DNA of 52,372 nt from NCBI RefSeq assembly GCF_900188425.1, contig NZ_FZON01000035.1, forward strand, positions 1 to 52,372. The letters run 5' to 3'. Position 1 is the first letter of the stretch, and the number at the start of each line of letters is the position of its first letter. Positions 44,359 to 52,372 of this stretch are shown piece after piece. The translations under genes were made by a program, and so were the position numbers. The notes under the pieces are model-generated. The model made no database searches and had not been told where the DNA came from. It saw only the letters and a list, made by a program, of their open reading frames with translations. The DNA comes from Antarctobacter heliothermus. GTDB lineage: Bacteria > Pseudomonadota > Alphaproteobacteria > Rhodobacterales > Rhodobacteraceae.

Positions 44359-45236
44359 ACACTTCGGTGCCCAACGCCTTTACGCGCGACATTCCCTTCA
44401 GCGACGACGACTTTCGTTCGATCGCCGATCTCGCGCGGGATCGTTTCGGGCTCAGCCTTGCGGAAAGCAAGAAGCCATTGGTCTATTCGCGGTTGGCGCG
44501 ACGGCTCAAGTCGCGTCAGGTCAGCAGCTTTTCCGACTACCTCGCATTGCTCAACCGCACGGAGGAAGAAGACGAGAGGCTGGAACTGATCTCGGCGTTG
44601 ACAACAAATGTCACCAGTTTCTTTCGGGAAAACCATCACTTCGAGATAGTACAGCAGGTGTTGTCGCAGGACCTTGCTGGGAAAGCACGGGCCGGTGGGC
44701 GGCTGCGCATCTGGTCAGCCGGATGTTCGTCAGGTCAGGAACCCTTTTCCGTAGCAATGACGCTGTTGGAGGCAATCCCGGATGCACCCGCAAGGGACGT
44801 GCGCATCCTGGCCACAGATATAGACCCCAAGATCGTGGCAAAAGCCCGGGCCGGAAACTATTCTGCCGAAGACGTCTCCGGTATCCCGGCCCCGTTGCGA
44901 AAGAAATGGATAACGGCCAATGACGCGGCCGGCAAAACCTACGCCGTTGCGGACGCCTTGAAATCTCTTATCACCTTCAACGAACTGAACCTGATGGACG
45001 ATTGGCCCTTCGCGGGGCCGTTTGATGCCATTTTCTGCCGGAACGTTGCGATCTATTTCGCTCCCGACACACAACGTCGCCTCTGGCAGCGCATGAGCGC
45101 CAAACTGTCGCCGGGTGGCCTGTTGTTCATCGGACATTCAGAACGCGTCACGGGCCCGGCACTTGAGGATCTCACTGGCGTCGGCATCACCAGTTACTGC
45201 AAGTCGCGCACCAACGCGCAGCCCACGCTGCAATAG
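44355..45236 (+). CDS. cheR: chemotaxis protein methyltransferase CheR
   Basis: A 293-aa CheR. The N-terminal helical domain (about 10-80) includes the RLARRLKSRQ basic stretch, and VTSFFREN is the family motif. The SAM-binding site is WSAGCSSGQEPFSVAM (about 118-133), then ILATDIDPKIVAKA and FDAIFCRNVAIYF. It methylates receptor glutamates for adaptation. It is translationally coupled to cheW. Confidence 0.96.
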   Translation: MNTSVPNAFTRDIPFSDDDFRSIADLARDRFGLSLAESKKPLVYSRLARRLKSRQVSSFSDYLALLNRTEEEDERLELISALTTNVTSFFRENHHFEIVQQVLSQDLAGKARAGGRLRIWSAGCSSGQEPFSVAMTLLEAIPDAPARDVRILATDIDPKIVAKARAGNYSAEDVSGIPAPLRKKWITANDAAGKTYAVADALKSLITFNELNLMDDWPFAGPFDAIFCRNVAIYFAPDTQRRLWQRMSAKLSPGGLLFIGHSERVTGPALEDLTGVGITSYCKSRTNAQPTLQ

Positions 45237-45245
45237 GAGAGCATT

Positions 45246-45632
45246 ATGGGACTGAAGGACTCTCTGAGGATCATGGTCGTCGATGACATGGCAACAAGCC
45301 GCGGTCTGATCACTCAGGCCCTCGATGACATCGGGATCAAAAACTACGTCACGGAAAACGATGGCCGTTCGGCATTGAGCCGCATCTCCGCAAGTCCGGT
45401 GCACCTGGTTCTGTCGGACTACAACATGCCCGGGCTGGATGGTCTTGGTCTGTTGAAGGCTGTTCGCGGAAATCAGGCGCTCAAGAAAATGGGGTTTATC
45501 CTGGTCACCGGCAGGCCAACGCCAGAGATCGTGGCCGAAGCCAAACAGTTGGGGCTGAACAACATGATCAAGAAACCGTTTACCTCGGCGGCGATGAAAC
45601 AATGCATCGAAAGCGTGGTCGGTCGTCTATGA
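45246..45632 (+). CDS. cheY: response regulator CheY, second copy
   Basis: A 128-aa receiver with Asp13-Asp14, phospho-acceptor Asp58 in LVLSDYNMPGLDG, and IKKPFTSAA at the end. It differs clearly from the first CheY and is closer in outline to E. coli CheY (AEAKQLGLNNMIKKPF). AGGAG precedes the ATG at 45246, and the stop overlaps the next gene as ATGA. One of the two CheYs may be the motor-binding form. Confidence 0.94.
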   Translation: MGLKDSLRIMVVDDMATSRGLITQALDDIGIKNYVTENDGRSALSRISASPVHLVLSDYNMPGLDGLGLLKAVRGNQALKKMGFILVTGRPTPEIVAEAKQLGLNNMIKKPFTSAAMKQCIESVVGRL

Positions 45633-45988
45633 CAGCGCAGACGGAGACCATGCTGCCGTTGAAGGTTGCCACCCGGCGCGCGTCGGCGGAACTTGAGGGG
45701 CTCTATGTTCGGCTTGAGCGGTTGGAACACGGCCTCGACACTGTCATCGTCCACGCAACACATGCCTTTGATACCCAGTCGATCGGGATGTTGCAGGAGT
45801 TGGACATGCTACGGCAGTCGATTGGCGCGCTGGCGGACTACCTCGAACAGATTTCGGTCGGGACGGACGACGCGGGCATGGTGGACGTGGTTCAGGCCCT
45901 GTCTGACGTGCCGCTTCGCGACATGGCAACCAGGCTGAGCGGAACCGTCAATTCCGCGACCGATGTCGGACACGCAGAGTTGTTCTGA
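45629..45988 (+). CDS. hypothetical helical protein of chemotaxis operon
   Basis: A 119-aa protein between cheY and cheB, with an ATGA overlap at its start. It appears mostly helical, with heptad-like Leu/Met spacing over about 20-80 (ELEGLYVRLERLEHG and MLQELDMLRQSIGALADYLE), which suggests a coiled coil or four-helix bundle. It has no receiver or HPt signature. A CheZ-like or CheA-binding role is conceivable from shape and place, but no CheZ active-site motif is visible. Function is unassigned. Confidence 0.7.
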   Translation: MTAQTETMLPLKVATRRASAELEGLYVRLERLEHGLDTVIVHATHAFDTQSIGMLQELDMLRQSIGALADYLEQISVGTDDAGMVDVVQALSDVPLRDMATRLSGTVNSATDVGHAELF

Positions 45989-46044
45989 TGTGTCGCCTGC
46001 TTGCCCCTGTTCGGGTTTGAACGTGCCTCTGCGGGAGAAAAATC

Positions 46045-47298
46045 GTGCTCAGGAAGACCCTCGTCATCGCCACACCGGACACCGCGCAACGAGCCCGTCT
46101 TGGGCGGATGGTCGACCAAATGTCCGAGTTCGAGGTCATCGCACAAACCGGGGACTTGATGAACACCTACAACGTCGTGGAGGAGCGCCAGCCGAAAGCC
46201 GTCTTGATCGCGGACGTTCTGGCCAACCTGCCCGAATTCGAAGTGATGCGCGCCCTGTTCTCGACGCTCGATATCCGCTGGCTGGTTGTCACGATGCCAG
46301 ATCGGTCAACTCGGCTGCCTCAGGCCCCTGTGGGCGACGACAGCCCCGGATCGGATCTGTTCTCGATCCCGGCCAACGCGCCCGAAGAGATCTATGTCCG
46401 GCAACTCTGCGCCTTGACCCGGACCGCTCAAAACCTCAACCCTGCCAAGAAACCCCGATCAGGACCAAGTGCACAGATAGGCGATCGCAGGCCGACAACG
46501 AAGGCCATTGCGGCGAATTCCACAGCCGAGCGGCCAAAGCTCAGACCGGCACCGCAATCGCACCGACTGCATCAACCCATCCTGTCCCGGAATAGTGCCA
46601 GTGTGACACCTGGTCCCGCGACGCCGCCAATGGCAGGTCGGCGGCGCCCCGAACCGGGTGTTGTTGTCCCGGCCGGACAGGTGGCCATTCCAGAAACCAG
46701 CAATGATCGCGTGATCCTGATCGGGGCAAGCACCGGGGGCGTGGATGCCTTACTTGCCATTCTATCGCGTTTCCCGGAAAACTGCCCCCCCACGCTGGTC
46801 GTGCAGCATACCGGAACCGGGTTCGGCGAGAGCCTTGCAGGACTACTGGATCGGCAATGCCTGCCCACGGTGCATCTGGCGACAGGACCGCAACCCATCC
46901 GCCGGGGTCAGATCCTGATCGGGGCGGGAACACGGACCCATCTGGTCATGGATGGCCGCGCCGGGACACGCGCGGTCTGCCAGGCGGATGCGCCTGTCTC
47001 TGGGCATATTCCCTCAGTCGACATGCTTTTTTCATCTGCGGTTCCGCTTGCGTCTCGGGTATCCGCAGCGCTCTTGACCGGAATGGGCCGCGATGGGGCC
47101 AACGGGATGAAGGCCCTGTATGACGGCGGCGCCTTCACCATTGCCCAGAATGAGGCAAGCTGCGTCGTCTACGGGATGCCGCGCGCAGCCGTCCAGAGCG
47201 GCTGTGTCCACAAGATCCTGCCGCTAGACCGGATCGCAGAGGCGCTGCTTGCCGGCAGGGGCGACGCCCCACGCACATCGAGGGAGTTGCAGAGATGA
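46045..47298 (+). CDS. cheB: chemotaxis methylesterase CheB with degenerate receiver
   Basis: A 417-aa CheB starting at GTG with GGGAG upstream. The N-terminal receiver is degenerate: the acidic pair is reduced to one Asp (PD at 11-12), a possible acceptor is Asp57 (LIAD), and the conserved Lys-Pro is not seen. A Pro-rich linker runs about 130-220. The methylesterase domain is complete: Ser229 in IGASTGG, His255 in VVQHTGTGF and Asp350 in GMGRDGANG. It removes methyl groups from receptors; phospho-control may be altered. Confidence 0.93.
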   Translation: MLRKTLVIATPDTAQRARLGRMVDQMSEFEVIAQTGDLMNTYNVVEERQPKAVLIADVLANLPEFEVMRALFSTLDIRWLVVTMPDRSTRLPQAPVGDDSPGSDLFSIPANAPEEIYVRQLCALTRTAQNLNPAKKPRSGPSAQIGDRRPTTKAIAANSTAERPKLRPAPQSHRLHQPILSRNSASVTPGPATPPMAGRRRPEPGVVVPAGQVAIPETSNDRVILIGASTGGVDALLAILSRFPENCPPTLVVQHTGTGFGESLAGLLDRQCLPTVHLATGPQPIRRGQILIGAGTRTHLVMDGRAGTRAVCQADAPVSGHIPSVDMLFSSAVPLASRVSAALLTGMGRDGANGMKALYDGGAFTIAQNEASCVVYGMPRAAVQSGCVHKILPLDRIAEALLAGRGDAPRTSRELQR

Positions 47299-47828
47299 CA
47301 GGATCAGTCGAGAAAGTTGTCAACGTCATCCAGGGCGAATACGAGATTTCCGAGGATCCGTCGGTGGTGATGACCACCGTTCTGGGATCCTGCATAGCTG
47401 TCTGCATGTTCGACACCACGCGTCGGATTGGCGGCCTGAACCACTTTCTCTTGCCCAACCGCGAGGGCGGCGGCGGGGCAAGTGTACGATATGGCGCGTA
47501 TGCAATGGAACTGCTGATCAACGGTCTGCTGCGAAAGGGGGCCGAACGTGCGCGACTGCAGGCCAAGGTCTTTGGCGGCGCCAGCATGATCGGCAACCTG
47601 CGTGACATCGGCGCGTCAAACGCCGCATTTGCCCGGCAATTCCTGGCGGATGAGGGAATTCCCTGCGTTGCTGAAAGCGTCGCGGGCACCGCTGCCCGGC
47701 GAATCCGTTTTTGGCCGACGAATGGACGCGTGCGGCAGTTGATGGTTTCTGCCGAGGCGATCTCTTTGCCACCGGAGAAACCTGCCCCGATCCCAAGGCC
47801 CGTGGCGGACGAGATCACGCTTTTCTGA
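47295..47828 (+). CDS. cheD: chemoreceptor glutamine deamidase CheD
   Basis: A 177-aa CheD. The catalytic Cys is in TVLGSCIAVCMFD, the His in GGLNHFLLP, and the Thr/Ser position in KVFGGASMI. It deamidates receptor glutamines and interacts with CheY-type regulators. It overlaps cheB by ATGA and closes the operon. The C-terminal tail (about 160-177) is Pro-rich. Confidence 0.95.
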   Translation: MTGSVEKVVNVIQGEYEISEDPSVVMTTVLGSCIAVCMFDTTRRIGGLNHFLLPNREGGGGASVRYGAYAMELLINGLLRKGAERARLQAKVFGGASMIGNLRDIGASNAAFARQFLADEGIPCVAESVAGTAARRIRFWPTNGRVRQLMVSAEAISLPPEKPAPIPRPVADEITLF

Positions 47829-47893
47829 CGCCAGCTTCGGCGCTATGCGGGGTCTGTCGCAGCAAGCGGCCCGGCGTGCCGAAGGAGGCAAGG

Positions 47894-50020
47894 ATGCTAT
47901 CACCCCCCCATCCTTTCACCCGCGATCTAGTGCTGATCGGCGGAGGTCATACTCATGCGCTGCTGCTCCGATCCTGGGGGATGAAGCCTCTGCCCGGAGC
48001 GCGGCTGACGTTGATCAGCCCCAATCCGACAGCCGCATACTCTGGAATGCTACCGGGTCATATTGCCGGACACTATGAGCGCAAGTCTCTGGAAATCGAC
48101 CTCGTACAGCTGGCGCGTTTTGCCAATGCCCGGCTGGTGCTTGGCGCCGCCACAGCCATCGACCTGCACCGCAAGGAAATTTGCGTTCCTGGCCGTCCGC
48201 CCATTGAATACGACGTGGCCAGCATCGACATCGGGATCACAACCAACATGGCGGACCTGCCCGGCTTTGCCGAGTATGCGGTTCCCGCCAAACCGCTGGA
48301 AACCTTCGCAGACGCATGGCAGGCCTTTTTGTCCACCACCGGCCCCGCCGCTGTCGCCGTCATCGGGGGGGGCGTCGCGGGTGCCGAACTTGTGTTGGCG
48401 ATGAGCCACGCCTTGGGCGGGATTGCCCGCCCTGCCCGGTTGCATCTGATCGAACGGGACACTGCACTGGCTGCCCTCCCGGCGCGCGCGTCCCGGCGGA
48501 TGCGGCGCGCGTTGATCGAAGCAGGCATTGAAATCCACGAAGCGGCAGAGGTCATCGCGGTCACCGCCGAAGGTGTCAGGCTGGCTGACAGGACAATCGA
48601 GGCCGGTTTCATTTGCGGTGCCGCCGGCGCACGCCCGCACCCATGGCTTGCTCAGACCGGCTTGTCTCATCGCGACGGCTTTGTCACTGTGGACCCCAGA
48701 TTGCAAAGCTCGGACAGGCATGTCTTTGCCGTCGGCGATTGCGCCGACATGGCCTTTGCGCCGCGCCCAAAGGCGGGCGTCTATGCGGTGCGGCAGGCCC
48801 CGATCCTGGCGCACAATCTGCGCGCCGCATTGCGTGAAACCGGCCAGACCCAAAAATACCATCCTCAGGCCGACTATCTGAAGCTACTCTCTCTGGGGGG
48901 CAAATCAGCGCTTGGCGACCGGTTTGGGCTGACCTTCTCAGGCCCCTGGGTCTGGCGTTGGAAAAATCGGATCGACCAGAAATTCATGTCGAAATTCAGG
49001 GATCTGCCACAAATGCAGCTCCCGCCGCTGCCCGCCGTTCGCGCCGCCGGGGCAGAGGCGCTTGGCGACAAGGTGCTGTGTGGCGGGTGCGGTGCCAAAC
49101 TGGGTCAGTCGGCGTTGCTGCAAGCGCTGGAACCGGGGGGACTGCCCGGGGACGACGCGGCAGTTATCGACATCGGCGGCGCCCGGACCGTGATCAGCAC
49201 CGACCATCTGCGAGAGTTTGTCAGCGACCCCGTGACCATGACCCGGATCGCAGCACAGCATGCCTTGGGGGATGTCTGGGCAATGGGCGCGCGACCCGGC
49301 GCGGTTCTGACCAATCTCATCCTTCCGCGCATGTCACCCGCGCTGGCCACGCGCACCTTGCGCGAGATCATGACCGCTGCCCGCGAGGTGATGGCAAACG
49401 CTGGCGCGGAAATTGTGGGCGGACACAGTTCCCAAGGGTCGGAACTGACAATCGGATTTACCGTGACCGGACTATGCGATCACACGCCCGTCGGACTGGC
49501 CGGCGCGCGCCCCGGCGATGCGTTGATCCTGACCAAACCCCTCGGCTCGGGCGTTTTGATGGCTGCCGAAATGGCCGGTCGCGCGCATGGCGCGGATGTG
49601 TCCGCGGCACTGGATCTGATGATGCAGTCGCAGGCACAGGCATCGGAAATTCTCCTAGATGCCCACGCCATGACAGACGTCACAGGTTTTGGTTTGCTGG
49701 GCCACCTGCGCAACATCTGTCTGAATTCCGCCGTGGGTGCAGAGGTGACTCTGGGCGCAGTGCCACTGATGGCGGGCGCGCTGGACCTGTCTGCCAATGG
49801 CATCCGGTCAAGCCTGTATCCCGACAACCGCGCCCCTTTCCCTGATCTCGACGCCACGCCGCGACACGATCTGCTGATCGATCCTCAGACTGCTGGCGGT
49901 TTGTTGGCGGCGGTTACAGGGGACGTGGGCAAGCGGCTGACCGCCTTGCGCGCTGCGGGATATCAGGCGTGCGACATCGGCCGAATCACAGATGAGACTG
50001 GTCAGATCCGGATCGTCTGA
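47894..50020 (+). CDS. selD: FAD-dependent oxidoreductase fused to selenide, water dikinase
   Basis: A 708-aa fusion. Residues 1-385 form a pyridine-nucleotide-disulfide-type flavoprotein: FAD motif VLIGGGHTHALLL (13-25), NAD motif AVIGGGVAGAEL (155-166) and FAVGDCADM (278-286). Residues about 386-708 are SelD: CGGCGAKLG with Cys399 and Lys402 equivalent to Cys17 and Lys20 of E. coli SelD, followed by GDDAAV and GGHSSQG. SelD makes selenophosphate from selenide and ATP. The flavoprotein half may reduce selenium species to feed it. AAGGAGG lies 5 bases before the ATG. Confidence 0.93.
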   Translation: MLSPPHPFTRDLVLIGGGHTHALLLRSWGMKPLPGARLTLISPNPTAAYSGMLPGHIAGHYERKSLEIDLVQLARFANARLVLGAATAIDLHRKEICVPGRPPIEYDVASIDIGITTNMADLPGFAEYAVPAKPLETFADAWQAFLSTTGPAAVAVIGGGVAGAELVLAMSHALGGIARPARLHLIERDTALAALPARASRRMRRALIEAGIEIHEAAEVIAVTAEGVRLADRTIEAGFICGAAGARPHPWLAQTGLSHRDGFVTVDPRLQSSDRHVFAVGDCADMAFAPRPKAGVYAVRQAPILAHNLRAALRETGQTQKYHPQADYLKLLSLGGKSALGDRFGLTFSGPWVWRWKNRIDQKFMSKFRDLPQMQLPPLPAVRAAGAEALGDKVLCGGCGAKLGQSALLQALEPGGLPGDDAAVIDIGGARTVISTDHLREFVSDPVTMTRIAAQHALGDVWAMGARPGAVLTNLILPRMSPALATRTLREIMTAAREVMANAGAEIVGGHSSQGSELTIGFTVTGLCDHTPVGLAGARPGDALILTKPLGSGVLMAAEMAGRAHGADVSAALDLMMQSQAQASEILLDAHAMTDVTGFGLLGHLRNICLNSAVGAEVTLGAVPLMAGALDLSANGIRSSLYPDNRAPFPDLDATPRHDLLIDPQTAGGLLAAVTGDVGKRLTALRAAGYQACDIGRITDETGQIRIV

Positions 50021-51060
50021 AGGTGTAGCGCCAGCCGATCTGCAAGCGCATCCAGAGCCTGAGGCGTCAAAGCGGTTGTCTCTTCGCGGTGAATGAACTG
50101 CGGCGACTGCGCGCGCATGGACGTTCGGTACGCCGGGTCGTAGTGATCCTCTGCCAGGGACCGGCAGAGCGCCAGCCGCTCCCCCCCTGCAATCATTGCG
50201 TCCCAACGATCCACCAGTTCATGCCCCCGGTAAAACCGCAGCGGCGCGAGCATTTCGCTCAGGCGCGGACCGTCGGCAAGAATATCGGCGTAGGCTTCGG
50301 CCAGATACCGTGCCCGGGCCTCGATCGGGGCGGTGAGTTCGATCCAGGGCGCGGTTTTCATCGCCTCCCACAGCGCGGGCGGCAGGTTGATCTGGCCGAT
50401 CTTGCTGCTTTCCGCCTCGACCACCACCGGTGACGCTGGATCAAGCACTTGCAGCGCCCGGATCAGATCGGATTCGAACCCTTTCTGTGCGGGCTGCCCA
50501 CCAGGCATCTCCCCCAGCAGCGAACCGCGATGTCGCGCCAAACCTTCCAGGTCCAGCACCTGGACCCCCCGCTCTGCCAGTCGCGGCAAAAGGGCCGTCT
50601 TGGCCGTCCCGGTATACCCCCCGAGCTGGACAAAGCGATGCGGCAACGCGGAATCGTAAAGGGCATGGGTCACGAGACGGCGATAGGTCTTGTACCCGCC
50701 CTGCACCACCTCCGCGCGCCATCCGATTTCCCGCAGCATCCAGGTGAAGGTGCCGGACCGCTGCCCGCCCCGCCAACAATAGACCAGCGGACGCCACCCC
50801 CCATGATGGTGTGCCAACGGCCCCGCGACATGTGCTGCGGCATTGCGAAACACCATAGCGGCCCCGATCTTGCGCGCTTTGAACGGGCTGTCCTGCTTGT
50901 AGATCGTTCCGACCTGCGCACGCTCTTCATTGTCGAGCACTGGCAGATTGATGGCCCCTGGAACGCAATCTTCGGCGAATTCCGCCGGGCTCCGAACGTC
51001 GATCACGCAGTCGAAACCATGTGTGAAAAAGGTTTCGAGGCTGTCCACAATGTAAGTCAT
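50002..51060 (-). CDS. mnmH: tRNA 2-selenouridine synthase
   Basis: A 352-aa SelU/MnmH. The rhodanese domain has catalytic Cys95 in YCWRGGQRS (usual form CWRGGMRS), and the P-loop domain reads GYTGTAKT (148-155) instead of the more common GxTGSGKT. It swaps sulfur for selenium at wobble uridine 34 of tRNAs, using selenophosphate from SelD. Its end overlaps the end of convergent selD by 19 bases. The ATG at 51060 starts directly before the family N-terminus; an ATG at 51129 would add 23 residues. Confidence 0.94.
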   Translation of the reverse strand: MTYIVDSLETFFTHGFDCVIDVRSPAEFAEDCVPGAINLPVLDNEERAQVGTIYKQDSPFKARKIGAAMVFRNAAAHVAGPLAHHHGGWRPLVYCWRGGQRSGTFTWMLREIGWRAEVVQGGYKTYRRLVTHALYDSALPHRFVQLGGYTGTAKTALLPRLAERGVQVLDLEGLARHRGSLLGEMPGGQPAQKGFESDLIRALQVLDPASPVVVEAESSKIGQINLPPALWEAMKTAPWIELTAPIEARARYLAEAYADILADGPRLSEMLAPLRFYRGHELVDRWDAMIAGGERLALCRSLAEDHYDPAYRTSMRAQSPQFIHREETTALTPQALDALADRLALHLQTIRI

Positions 51061-51195
51061 TCGGTGGATGTAGCCTGCGCCGTCAGGCTTTGAAAGAGGT
51101 GGTTTCCCTGGATGAAAAAACAGTTGCAATACCCGCTGGACACCGGCTCAGACCTCGGCTAAACCGCGTCCACCCGAAGGTTGTCCTTCACCCGT

Positions 51196-51270
51196 GCCCG
51201 GGTAGCTCAGGGGTAGAGCAGTGGATTGAAAATCCTCGTGTCGGTGGTTCGATTCCGCCCCCGGGCACCA
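51196..51270 (+). tRNA. tRNA-Phe (anticodon GAA)
   Basis: A 75-nt tRNA: acceptor GCCCGGG/CCCGGGC, D-arm GCTC-AGGGGTA-GAGC, anticodon loop TTGAAAA (GAA), T-arm GGTGG-TTCGATT-CCGCC, encoded CCA. The anticodon stem has one T-T mismatch. Mobile-element remnants begin within 170 bases of its 3' end, as expected for an integration site. Confidence 0.97.
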
Positions 51271-51436
51271 CTTTTACTAAATAAAAGCAATGGCTTGGCG
51301 CGATTTTGTTGCCGCCTAATAAGCGCGTATTACGCTGTGGGTATCATTTGGGTAGCATGTCAGAACCCGAATATCAGGCACTCGTTGCCGATCAGCGTGG
51401 CAGGCCAACGCTAGTATGGCGGTGTGATGGAAACAG

Positions 51437-52090
51437 CTAACTTCCGTCCAAACCGATCCATCGGGAAACGGCGGCGTCTGCGAACCGCTCGCCTCGTTCT
51501 CGTATTTCATCTTCGGTCCACTGCGTTTTCCCGGTGAACCACTTGTTCAAGAACAAGCCCGTGTGCTCGGCGAATTTCGCCTTCTTCTCATCAAAACCCT
51601 TGTTCCCCGATGAGATGTTCAGACCGCCAGTGAGCAGCGTAAGGTTGCCCAAGGTGTGCAGGATGGCATTTCGTGCGATGGCCTTGCAGTCGTCATCCGA
51701 GGGGTGTCCACTCGATCCGTCCTCATAGGGCCAGTCATCGCCCCATGACTGCGGCATGACATGCTCGACCCACAGGTTAGGGGGCTGGTCGGACTGCTCG
51801 GCGAGTTTCGACCTGCTTGCGAGTTCCAGTTCCCACAGGATGTCCGTCAGTCGTGGGCGCGTCGAAATCGCATAAGCGTTCTCGTTCAAGATGCCGTGCC
51901 GAACGTCGCGGTTGGTGGGAAACCGGCTGCTGACCCCTGCCTTCTTCGAGAAGTAGCCCTTGAAGCTTGCAACCGATACCCCGTTTTCAAGGAACTCGGC
52001 GGCGATGGACGGGCGTTGTTGCGGAACTCGCACCTGAGGCGTAACGTAACCGCGCCATTGGCACCGCCTGCCTGACGCTGGTGCGATCAT
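51437..52090 (-). pseudogene. truncated GmrSD-like (DUF262/DUF1524) restriction enzyme, C-terminal part
   Basis: 217 codons whose translation matches the C-terminal HNH part of DUF262-DUF1524 proteins: LWVEHVMPQSWGDDW (His-containing beta-alpha-metal core), HTLGNLTLLTGGLNISSGNK with the conserved Asn residues, FDEKKAKF and WTEDEIRERGERFADAAV. Intact GmrSD-type enzymes, which cut glucosylated or other modified DNA, are about three times longer and begin with a DUF262 domain. That domain is missing, and the N-terminal 40 codons look unrelated. The break lies next to the palindrome and the IS66 gene, so insertion of that element probably removed it. Confidence 0.78.
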
Positions 52091-52094
52091 CTAG

Positions 52095-52128
52095 GACACG
52101 TGTTTAACGACGTCGTTAACGACGTGTC
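52095..52128. repeat. 34-bp near-perfect palindrome before IS66 tnpA
   Basis: GACACGT (52095-52101) mirrors ACGTGTC (52122-52128), and the 16-bp core TTAACGAC-GTCGTTAA (52104-52119) is a perfect palindrome with the same centre. Only two of 17 base pairs fail. It lies 16 bases before the tnpA start and just past the break of the restriction gene, so it may be an operator for tnpA, an element end or a recombination site. Confidence 0.6.
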
Positions 52129-52144
52129 TTATGCGGGGTCATCG

Positions 52145-52372
52145 ATGCGTGGTGAAATTCTTGGGGTGGAGCGGCGGCGTTTCTGGCGCGATGAGGACAA
52201 GCTCGAAATTGTCATGTCGGCTGGTGTTGGTGGGGAAACGGTGACGCAAGTGGCGCAGCGCCACGAGATTACGCGGCAACAGATTTACGCCTGGCGGCAT
52301 GAGTTGAAGAAGAAAGGTTTGTGGTCGCCCGATGCCGGGGCACTTTTCTACCCGTTGGATATTCCGGTCGCG
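52145..52372 (+). mobile_element. tnpA: IS66 family tnpA, 5' part, cut by window end
   Basis: The open frame runs 76 codons to the window end. Its protein has the IS66 TnpA pattern: VERRRFWRDEDKLEIVMSAG, then a helix-turn-helix VTQVAQRHEITRQQIYAWRH. In IS66 elements TnpA is a small DNA-binding protein that precedes tnpB and tnpC. The typical IS66 terminal GTAAGCG is not seen upstream, so the left end of the element is undefined here. Confidence 0.82.

Noticed and set aside
47894-50020. Selenocysteine codon in SelD itself
   Set aside because: The active site uses Cys codons at 396 and 399; no in-frame TGA interrupts the gene.
51271-51436. Integrase gene downstream of tRNA-Phe
   Set aside because: No ORF with a tyrosine-recombinase pattern; only short non-coding sequence lies before the DUF1524 remnant.

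Overview
The window looks like a chromosomal segment of a marine alphaproteobacterium of the Rhodobacteraceae (Roseobacter group). The backbone is GC-rich. It carries gene sets typical of that group: a SPOR-domain lipoprotein, PPK2, L25/Ctc, a cheY-A-W-R-Y-x-B-D chemotaxis operon, a SelD fused to an FAD-dependent oxidoreductase, a MerR-led acyl-CoA oxidation cluster, and dispersed repeats containing a GATATTTTGG-type core. The genus cannot be fixed from the sequence alone. All assignments come from reading translations, motifs and spacing; no database search was possible.

Left end (1-9484) is an accessory island beside a tRNA-Ser(UGA) gene. A four-gene cassette reads rightward (small protein, DUF2924 protein, large serine recombinase, HTH-like protein), with every junction a 4-base ATGA overlap. 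Facing it is a five-gene leftward operon on visibly AT-richer DNA: a D12-class adenine methyltransferase, a 740-aa NPPW-type N6-adenine methyltransferase, an unrecognised 188-aa protein, an McrB-like GTPase and an McrC-like nuclease. This is the best candidate for an under-described defence system: two adenine methyltransferases tied to a three-subunit GTP-dependent restriction complex.

The middle (9485-30300) is mostly backbone. It holds the SPOR lipoprotein, a SLAC1/TehA-type channel behind an FNR-like box, ychF, a DUF805 protein, two MATE exporters, a DUF2461 protein, ppk2, trpA, an L-lactate dehydrogenase behind a GntR-type operator, an MFS transporter, rplY, an IsdG-like monooxygenase, pth with a NylB-like hydrolase, a DUF2237 protein, a slipin, trpB, and two PaaI thioesterases. 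trpA and trpB are about 9 kb apart and on opposite strands. Between the slipin and trpB lies a strange tandem of tRNA-like elements: one with anticodon CAU and a U at position 37, one class-I tRNA with anticodon GCU, and a tRNA-Leu-like fragment.

From 30392 to 40589 two MerR regulators precede a fatty-acid or acyl-CoA oxidation cluster: two acyl-CoA dehydrogenases, a GST, a thiolase, a trio of two NTF2-like proteins flanking a cupin, and a FadB-type multifunctional enzyme. From 41070 to 47828 runs a compact chemotaxis operon without receptor genes. selD (fused) and selU/mnmH follow as a convergent, overlapping pair for tRNA 2-selenouridine synthesis.

The right end (51196-52372) is a second accessory junction. 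A tRNA-Phe gene is followed by the C-terminal remnant of a GmrSD-like (DUF262/DUF1524) restriction enzyme, a 34-bp near-perfect palindrome, and the start of an IS66-type tnpA cut by the window edge.
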